A DNA stretch of 19,836 nucleotides, from positions 1 through 19,836 of the forward strand of contig LT649500.1 of the NCBI GenBank assembly GCA_900128395.1. Direction: 5' to 3'. The notes below the pieces were generated by a model. That model saw only the letters and a program-made list of their open reading frames with translations. It made no database searches and was not told where the DNA came from. The translations under genes were made by a program, and so were the position numbers. This stretch comes from Stramenopiles sp. TOSAG23-2 (lineage: Eukaryota; Sar). Positions 10,729-19,700 of the stretch are shown here, one piece after another. Positions within the stretch are counted from its first letter, which is position 1, and each line of letters begins with the position of its first letter.

Positions 10729-13700
10729 CTTACCTTCACCTTTTGCAGGTGATGTTTTTGTCAATTTTAATTGCCCCGTTTCTGTGTTTATGACGAAAAC
10801 TGTAGATGGGTCAAAACTAAAATATGGCAATGACGGCAACAAACGTCGTTTGCACGAGCTCGACGGGTTGCAAAGTAATGAAAAACTTAAAGTTCCACCT
10901 TCGGGGTCGCGAACAGCATATTTATACGGTGTACCCACAGTGCTCCCGGAATTAATTCCACTTGTAAAAAAAATAGTACTGTTTAGTACACCTTGCGTAT
11001 ATACCGGCCGTTCATTCACGTTTCTAATTTGGATATCCACAGTTGCGGTATCATACAGGGAATACCTAAATTATGTCCATAAGCAAGTTGTTTTATTGGG
11101 TTTAAAGGGGTTAGTAAGTTGTTCATCTACGATAGATATATCAAGATTTTAAAAACGAAAATATTCAGAAATAAATAGACCGCATATGCAATAGTAAGGA
11201 AACTTACCTATCTCTTACTCTAAGGAGAATAGAAAAACTTTTTTCTTGTTCAAAATCCAAGCTTGTCCCCCCAGCATCGATTATTAAATGCGTAGAGAAA
11301 TCATCGCTTGTTAAGGAAACCATTGGCACCCTGACATAATCTTTAGGCCAATCCGTGCATTTTGTTTGTAAAGTCGGACCGCAAGGATTCATATCCGTTG
11401 AGAACACACTCCCACTATTCGGCACGTACCATGTAATATCTTCAAACGGGTCAGGATCCGCACAAGTTATTGGCGGACCAAATATAATGTCCCCAATGTT
11501 TGCATTTTCGTATATATACCGTTGATTGTTAACATCAGAAATGACTGGGCGTTCAAACTCGTTTTTTACTGTGATTACAACATGCGTTTCTACAACATGT
11601 GTTGGAGTGCCTATATCTATAACTTTGACAATAAGATCATACATCGCTTTTGTTTCATAATCTAGCGAATCACCAATGAGGTACAGTTGCCCATTGGTGC
11701 ATGTCTCGCAGTCAGAAATACCAAAAGGTCCCCCGGTTACAGAATATGTTGTAGATGATGTGCGATCAGCATCAAAACCGTAGACCACCATTGGGATTTC
11801 GTTTTTTTGTATACCATTTTTATATGGTCCCAAACCGTTTTCCTCAAACACCTGCCCATGCGCTAGTTTCTCGCTTAAAAGAAATTGAAAATTGAACATC
11901 GTTATTGGTTCATTTACGTCCTGGACATAAATAGCTACGTTACCTTCACACTCTAAAAGCGGATCGTCGTATGCCTGAGCAGTAATTGAAAATACATAGA
12001 TATTGTAAGCTTCATAATCCAATCTTTTGTTAGACGAAGTTACATCATGAACATACAGTTCCCCGGTTGTTCTTTTAATTCTAAATAAATCTCCATGTTC
12101 AATTTCTGGTGGCGTAAAATATCCCGCTGTCGATTCCAATGATGGGATCAATCCATGAATTATCGAATATAACTTACAATAATTTACTTCGTCAGATATT
12201 CCACGAATTGTATTAAAGTCCCATGCAACGCATGTATTAAGTGATTCTCCGCACCTAGTAGCACAAGCGCTAAGATTTTGTATATTGTTGCTTTTATTAT
12301 CCATCAACACTGTTCCGTTGACCTTTTCCCATTTTCTAATATGCCATGACTTTAACGTTCCACAAACTATACCATTTTGTGTAGTAAACGCGTCATTCGC
12401 ATTATCATAGTAAATCCAGCAAGCGCCTGCATCAGTTTTACAAGCTGCAGCATCATTGTACAATTTGCAAGTTGAATGATTAAATTCCCAACTTTTGCAT
12501 TGTTTTTGCCAGTCGCATTTTCGCTGACATGTTTCTTTGGAAGATATGGCGTGATACACTCCATTTTGCAACAACCTGTCTTGGCCTAAGTTACATCCAT
12601 TAGCATTGATGTTTTCCATAAATAACCTGCCTGTGACATCATTTGGATCACTCATTCTATACGTTATATAAGGACTCTCACCAGCAGTATTATCTAACAT
12701 CGCCGCTTCATATTTTCCCAGATTATTGCTAAGACTAGTACCGCGTATGGAATTTTCTTGGACATAATAACTTCGGAGTTCAACCATTCGGGGACAGGAT
12801 GGGCTTTCATTTACATTCAAGATAAAAATATCTACGTAACTATTGACATACACTTTACTTGACTGCACTTGTGTTAAGGTTTGCGGATGCGTCGAATTTT
12901 TCCATTTATAAATATTTCCATCATCGTTTACTACAATTTGAAGTGTGTAAACAGTTATGTCTTCATAATCAAAATATGGCCCTTTTGCATACAGCTGCCT
13001 GGAGATACCGTCTAAAGAGAAATAACGATTATAGTTTGTCAAGTTGACGTAAAATGATTGTTTTTGAGCATTTTCAATTCCATGTGTAACGCCGTGATTG
13101 TCAGGATCATCTATTGCCAAAGGATGCCCAACTGTATCAATTTCCATCGTCCCACCGAAATAGTAGACGACAAACCCATCTTTCATCTTCTCTGGCTTAA
13201 ATTGATTCTCAGCATAGGCAGATACGAGAATAGAAAAGTTAGACGGTGTTGGGGGTGGGCTCGTAAGTACTTTGAATGGGCCATAATGAATGTCATTGTT
13301 TGCCGATTGAAATCGTACCCACCTTTTTCTTATGTCATCATACGGATACAACTTTACATCTTCGTGCCTTATAGTATAAATAATATTGTGGTTACTATCT
13401 ATACTCTGGATCACGATGCCTAATGTGGATAAAATGGAACTCGGGTTTGGTGACCATGTCGACTCATTTAAATAGATACGCTTTGTTGCTAATACCGGCG
13501 GCTCGTTAACGTCAAGGATATAGATGTGTACGTTTATCACGTCATGCAATGGCATTTTGTGATCATCCACCACGCGAACAGCGATGGAAAAATTGTTAAG
13601 TAATTCGAAATTCATTGCTGATGATACTTCTAATTGCCCAGAACATCTATTAATATGCAACTTCATATTTTCGTGCTGTTCTGCGATATCAAACAAAAGA

Positions 13701-16700
13701 CTTTGCTCAACATCTGGATCATAAACTGGTATAGGCTCTCCAATCAATGAATATTCGTCGCTGTTTTCATTTATATAACGTACATTATCTAAAGCAAGCG
13801 GAATTACAGAAGTATCATACCCTATCATAGGGGCTTCATTTGAATCAATTATTTCAATTTCCAACTCGCCTTCAACAAATGCAGTCGTTAAATCCGACAC
13901 TTTCATATGAAGCCTGTAACTAGGTTTTGATAAGTAAGATAGCGGCGATGCGGAAATATTTCGCCATCGTAACTTTATCATTGTTTCTCCACCAAGAGGT
14001 GATAAATTTTCATGATCTGAATCCACATTAAACACACGCGATCCGTATATTCTTAATGAATTGAGTTTTAAAGTCTTATCTTCCACTTTTTCGTAACAGT
14101 GGTAAACAGTTGAGGATAATATGTAATCAATTCCTACGTTGCCTGTCTTCCAAAACGAGCAATACCCATTGTCAATCTGAAAATTGAATGCTTTGCACTC
14201 GGGGTGCACAGAACATGTTTCTTTACATTCTTGTAAGTTTAACGATTCAAGAGCCGTTTGTTGTCCAAAATACGAATTTGTACCATCTGCCCAAGTAGTC
14301 TCAATATTGCTGCCCCCGCAATCAGAATTGCTGTGCATTTCCCAAATCCAATCGTTGCATGCTTGATCATTAAAATATAGGATAATATTTTTCGTCACTA
14401 TTACGTTGTTTGAAAAATCAATTATACTATCCATCCGATTATTTATATTACAATTCAAAGGACCGCTCTCGTAAATGGTTACTTCTTCTGTGTTATCGAA
14501 ATAAGAGGAGGGCAAATGATCGTACTGGGCTTTAATTACTATACGCGTTGGGGAATTATGACTTACCCAATGCAATTCTATCCTTGTGAATTCTAGCACT
14601 TTTGTCAAGTCGATTTTAATCCATGCATTGGAAGACGCACTTTGCCAATATTTTTCAGCATCCCACACCTTGATATTTTCTATCAAATTGTTATAGCTTG
14701 AGAAACTTTGCGAGGATGCCACAATAGCATCTATTGCTAAATCTTGTGCTTCTTCCAGTGTTATTTCAAATTGTAATGTCGACAAACCTTGGTCAGTTTC
14801 TTGATCTGGGTCTGCTGCTGAGATTATACCAACATCACTACCCATGTTTAAATTTTCAACTATTTGAAATTTATTGAAACCTGTAAAATATGGCTTGTCA
14901 TTTTCATCTACAATTTGAATTTGCAATTCTCCTATTACAAATAAACCAAGCGCATCTGTAGCGCGAATCGTAATCGTATAAAAAGACTGGACCTCAAAAT
15001 CAAATTGAAAAGTAGTACTTGGAAGAACTTTTGATATCGAATCAAATTGTTGATAAATACGAACATCGTATACCAAAATAATGCGTTCTTGGATGCAAGA
15101 ATTAGATATGTACACGGCGCCGCTTGTAACTTTGTTCGCGCCAACATATACATCGATATATTGTAGCGTCCACGATGTTAAAGTTGGTGAAGGGCGTAGT
15201 ATGAAGTCATTTGACGATTGCAAGATGCTTCCCTCTCTATCCCACAAACCAACGGCCATTAAACCAGGATCGCGGTCATTCCATGGATGAGACACTTTAA
15301 CCCATGCTTCGAGGCGTATCGTTTCTGTAAGAGGTGGTTTGAATTTTTGCACAGGCCGAAGTTCGATGGACGAGTCACATTGACTTTTCACATAATTTTC
15401 CCCCTGGTGTATATTGTCATCACCAATGATTAGACCTCTATTAGCATTAAATTTATAAGCAGTGATTGGAAATGGCATCGGTGACTTTGGCGGCAAAATA
15501 TCTTCCCGTGACCACAAGCCACATGGAAATGCGTTTGGTCTACACCACCGCATTGTCGTCATTGCTTCATTGTTATCATCATAAAGCACTAATTTTGAAA
15601 TAGAAAACGCATAGTGTTGTTGCAACTTCCGTTGTCCTGAATTGGACATGCGATTTCCTCCATACGAAGGCCGTTCTGGATAAATATCAAATAAAGGCTG
15701 GAGACCCAACGTGTGACCATTCATAAAATCTATACGAACTCGATCATCGTGGTCAACATCATACACTCTTACGCTATTCAATTCATAATTTATTTCTCTA
15801 TGTAATTCCATATAATCTAGATGGAGAACTGGAAGTATGACATCCCCTGTTTTCCAAACTGTGAAAATTATGTAATTTTCCACATTTTTTAACAAGGTAA
15901 TATCTACTGCCTTTGATATAACCCATTCGTTCGAAAATGGTAATTTCAGTTCGTGCATCTTTCCATCCGTGGTTGAAACATGCACTTTCAAATATGCGAT
16001 GATGCTTGGTGTAAGGATTCTATACCTAAACCTCATTTTCAACGTTGATGTATGCATCATTATGGATTTCGGAAAGGTCCATTTTAATTCACTATTAAGA
16101 TGATCAAATTTAAAATAAGAGCCAAAATAAGCTTTGCTGATAGGAAATGTGTTTTGTAAAGTATTCATTTGGAAAAATAATCGAGTTGTTTCACCATTGT
16201 TTTGCTCAAAAATGCACGAGCTAAGTAAAGAGCAATTGCTTGTATCAGCCTGATAGGCGAAGTAATGGCAATTAATGTCTCCAAGGCATAATTGAAAGCA
16301 GTGTTCTATGCTGTTTATCGGAGTTAAAGACTGCAAGGCATACCACCAATTAGTATTATATCCTTTGCACAACTGGTTGTCCAAGTAACGATAAAAGTGT
16401 TTTGGACTAAAGGAGTTACCGTAAACAACAGTTCCAGAGCTCGCAAGTAAGCGTTCTTCCGGCAAAGATGCACTGTAAAGCCTTTCGTACCAATTGTCAA
16501 AAAGCTCGATATATGACACCGACGGTCCTATACCCAGACCGCTCCATATTAACTTGATTGTATACGTGTAATTGTTTGTTTGTACTGTTTGTTTGTTTAA
16601 AAACACAATGCGATATGGCTCAGATAGTTTCGGGGATGAAGATGTTTCTTTAAACTCTATTGTTTCATCGGTTAATACACCGTTTACTTCGATTTGTAAG

Positions 16701-19700
16701 CCGCAACTGTTATAACAACTTGCTGTATTATCGTATGCCACCCGTAGCCAATTACTTGGAGGTACGGTATTTTCGCCGCTGTGCCATGTAGCCACAATGT
16801 CCCATACCGCAGCTGTTGTTCCAGTGACACTTCCAAATATGATTTTTCCACCTATCAAAGACGTGATTGTGCCGTCAAGACTCGCTTCGGCTGCGGTATA
16901 AATACGCAAGTAATTACGCTTTCCGATGCCAGGGGAACCCGCAAGAAGGTTGAATAATGAATTTGAATTTCTATTCTCTGGTAGCTCTGGGCATGCAACT
17001 AATGATTTATCTTTTGGGCATAGTTTTACAAACATTGGAGGTTCATTGACGTCTAAAAGTTGCACTCGAATAGATACATGGGCATCAAGGCCACTTGCGT
17101 CTGTCACTGTCACAATGAAACCAAAACTTGGATTTGTTTCATAATCGAGTGTGCCATGAGGACCACCGCGTATATCCGAGGCAATACTTACTCTCCCTGT
17201 ATTGTATTCAACCTTGAAAATATCAGACATAGACAGATCTGCCTCATCTTGCTCCAGCTCGACGTTGTTTATACATGCTTCACTGACAAATCCCGTATCC
17301 TCTGCATGTAGTGTTGCAAACCCAATTTCATTCAATCCTGTAATCGGAGAGGTAGTGGCATGGCGAAATATTGTATTTTCACCAACAGTTTCACCCGCTC
17401 CAAATGAAATTTCTCCAAAATTTACAGACCCAGCTAGCTGCATCGGTGTTTCATTACCACTATCCAAAAAGAAACGAATTTCATTAACTTGCACTCGATT
17501 ACAAGTCGATGGCCCTTGATTTTTTCTAAATTCAGGGATACCCACTTCCATTATCTGAATGCGATATTGTGCAAAAGGTTTTGGGGAATTGCTGGTTACA
17601 TGTGGAAATCCAGAATACGGAGAGTAGTATTCATGTACGCAGCCATTTGCAATACTTACGTTCTCCTTTTTTATAAACAACAGTGATTTCCACGATGAAG
17701 TATTTTCTCCTGATTTTCCTTCCAACACATATGAGTATGGAAAGCGCTGTAATGATGATGAGAACATTTGCATTCCAAAAAGTTTAATTTCCGTGTCAAG
17801 AGTGACTTCTATCCACGAATGAGTGCCATTACATTCTGACAGATAATAAGTATCCAACTTTCGATCGAATGCCGCACCAGGACCAAATTCTGTACTATCT
17901 ATACCAGCATTGTCATCCAGATTGAATGCTTTTCTAGAGGTATGAAACGATGCGGGAAATGGCATTTCCACCTTTATCCAATAATGGCTTGGGAAATGCA
18001 TATCGATCAATGCATGTCTATTCGAATTCATTGACGAAAATATTTTCTCTTCATTTAGCTGGTTATTAAAATTGTTCAGTCCATCATGTAAGATTTTTGA
18101 TTTTGTCATCTCCACTTTATCAAAATATTTCCCACTTCCAATGGTGATGCTATATTGCGTGCGATGCGAGAATCTATCTGTTCCGATCTTAAACATTTTT
18201 CCATCATTTGTAATCATTTTAGAAAATAGGCGCATGTTCACAGGACCAGACGAACGAATATTGAAAAAGAGAACAAATGTTCCTGTATTATGAGAATTTA
18301 AACTCGATTTAATAGGAATAAGCGCATGCTGCCTGTTATCTAGATTAAAACTCCAGCATGATGTTACCTCGAACGTGCCTTTGCTTTTTAAGCTTCCGGC
18401 ACGGTACATTGCAAAAGTATGTGTTTCCCCAACATCGTCATCCTCAAACGCGTTGTCAACAGCAAGACTCCCAATCACCACCTCTCCACCATTTGCATTT
18501 TCTTCTATTTTGTAATAATTTTTAGATGACAAGATTGACGATGGAGGATCATTCTCATCAAGAATATTAAAAGAGATAGAAGTAATATCTTTTAATCCAA
18601 ATATATCAGAACACTCTATGTTTAATGTGACTGCTTTGTTTTCAAAACTTTCGAAATTGAAAGGAATCAGCATTCGTATGACATAGTCCATAGAACGCGC
18701 CGCAGTCGACACTGGTGGCAGCTGTGCTCCGGCGTCAACTCGCATATTGTATATTACTTCTTGCCTCTTCGACAAAAGATTGTTGTCTTTCCATTTTATT
18801 ATATCAAATGCGTTCCGAATAACGTTCTCATTTACATTTTCTTCACCAATATGATAACTTTTTATATTTAATACTAACTCGTTCGCTCCTTCCATCTCAT
18901 CTGGGTCTACTAGCTCTATATGGCCAAGTGTCACATAAATTGCACTTTGTTCTGGTATACCCCACGTATCGGATTTAATATCTGAAAATCGTGGTGCTTC
19001 GTTTCTATTTGCAACGTAAATTTCAAGTTCACATTGTCGGGATTCTGACCCAGGTCCGTCGTCCTCAGCACTAATAGTTATCTCATATGCAGCTCTTTTA
19101 ACTTCGTGGTATTTTATATTTGATGCGATGGACACCAATTCTGCCTCGCAGCAAGTTGCCTTGCCTGTCATTGTCAATCCACCATCCCCATGCAAACATT
19201 CGCTGCAAGATAAAAACTCCGGCCAAGGAGTACTAAATACGAAGGTGTTACTAAGTAAAGAACTTAATCGAATGTTTTGAACATTATTATTGAAATCTTG
19301 CATCGAATCTTTTACGTTAATAGTATATACATTATTTAAAATTACGCCACCTTGTTCAGGGTTTCCTTGAACGTCGTATTCCAAGATGGAACGAGGAAGA
19401 TCGCAATCAAGAAATGCTGGCGGGTAATTAGCATCTTGCAACACTATCGCCACCAATACGATGCTAGTTACGATACTATCGCTGACGGAAACGTTTAATT
19501 GGTACTCTAGATCGCCTAAATCTTTGAGCGTATGGCTATGACCTTCGTTCGCTTCAACATAAAATTTTATTGTTCGTTCGAATTGTAATATACTAAAAAT
19601 GTTGGAGTTACCGTTTGAATCAATTCCTGGCATCTCCCACTCCACGCTTGATCCATGCGGCCTACTTTTCTGATAGATGATGGAAAATACTAATATATCT

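Larger units (their letters stand above)
10495..11904 (-). other. Cadherin-type repeats 10-12, across introns 1 and 2
   Basis: Repeat 10 contains VYGFDADRTSSTTYSV, NGQLYLIGDSLDYETKAMYD and VKNEFERPVIS. Repeat 11 contains YIYENANIGDIIFGPPI, CADPDPFEDITWYV and LDFEQEKSFSILLRVRD; intron 1 falls here, and after splicing it continues R-YSLYDTATVDIQIRNVNE. Repeat 12 contains VRDPEGGTLSFSLL, VFVINTETGQLKL and, across intron 2, VIGVRVSDAEG and LEVTANNSAPVL. Both introns sit inside cadherin repeats, so splicing does not respect these module borders. Confidence 0.75.
13829..14882 (-). other. Cadherin-type repeat 6, split by F5/8C-like and PAN-like modules
   Basis: About residues 1651-2002. It opens with FQIVENLNMGSDVGIISA and ADPDQETDQG (calcium-type DPD). 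It closes with YRLHMKVSDLTTAFVEGELE and IIDSNEAPMI. The intervening segment holds an F5/8C-like module, a PAN-like module, and then a strand LNSLRIYG that would complete the F5/8C fold, so the PAN module appears to sit inside the F5/8C module, itself inside the cadherin repeat. Confidence 0.62.
14883..17029 (-). other. Cadherin-type repeat 5, split by about 600 residues of inserted modules
   Basis: About residues 936-1650. The opening strand (CPELPENRNSNSLFNLLAGS, 16995-16935) resembles the P-E-N-x-x-x-G start of a cadherin repeat. The closing part (FDFEVQSFYTITIRATDA, then IVDENDKPYF) is canonical and lies at 15030-14885. Between them sit a PA14-like module, a PAN-like module and at least two beta-sandwich modules. 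This is the most heavily loaded repeat in the window. The two halves are joined by inference from missing partner strands, not by alignment. Confidence 0.58.

Noticed and set aside
3717-11040. Separate bacterial-type genes starting at GTG/TTG (11040, 10542, 4046, 3635)
   Set aside because: Those at 11040, 10542 and 4046 continue upstream in frame to a splice acceptor and complete a domain strand; the TTG at 3635 lies inside intron 4.
10670-11152. Plus-strand frame of about 160 codons overlapping exon 2
   Set aside because: It runs through the microsatellite of intron 2 and both splice sites of the minus-strand gene; the minus-strand reading gives a cadherin repeat.
13058-13423. Plus-strand frame of about 121 codons
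   Set aside because: Antisense to cadherin repeat 8, no recognisable motif, ordinary shadow in an 8.6 kb open exon.
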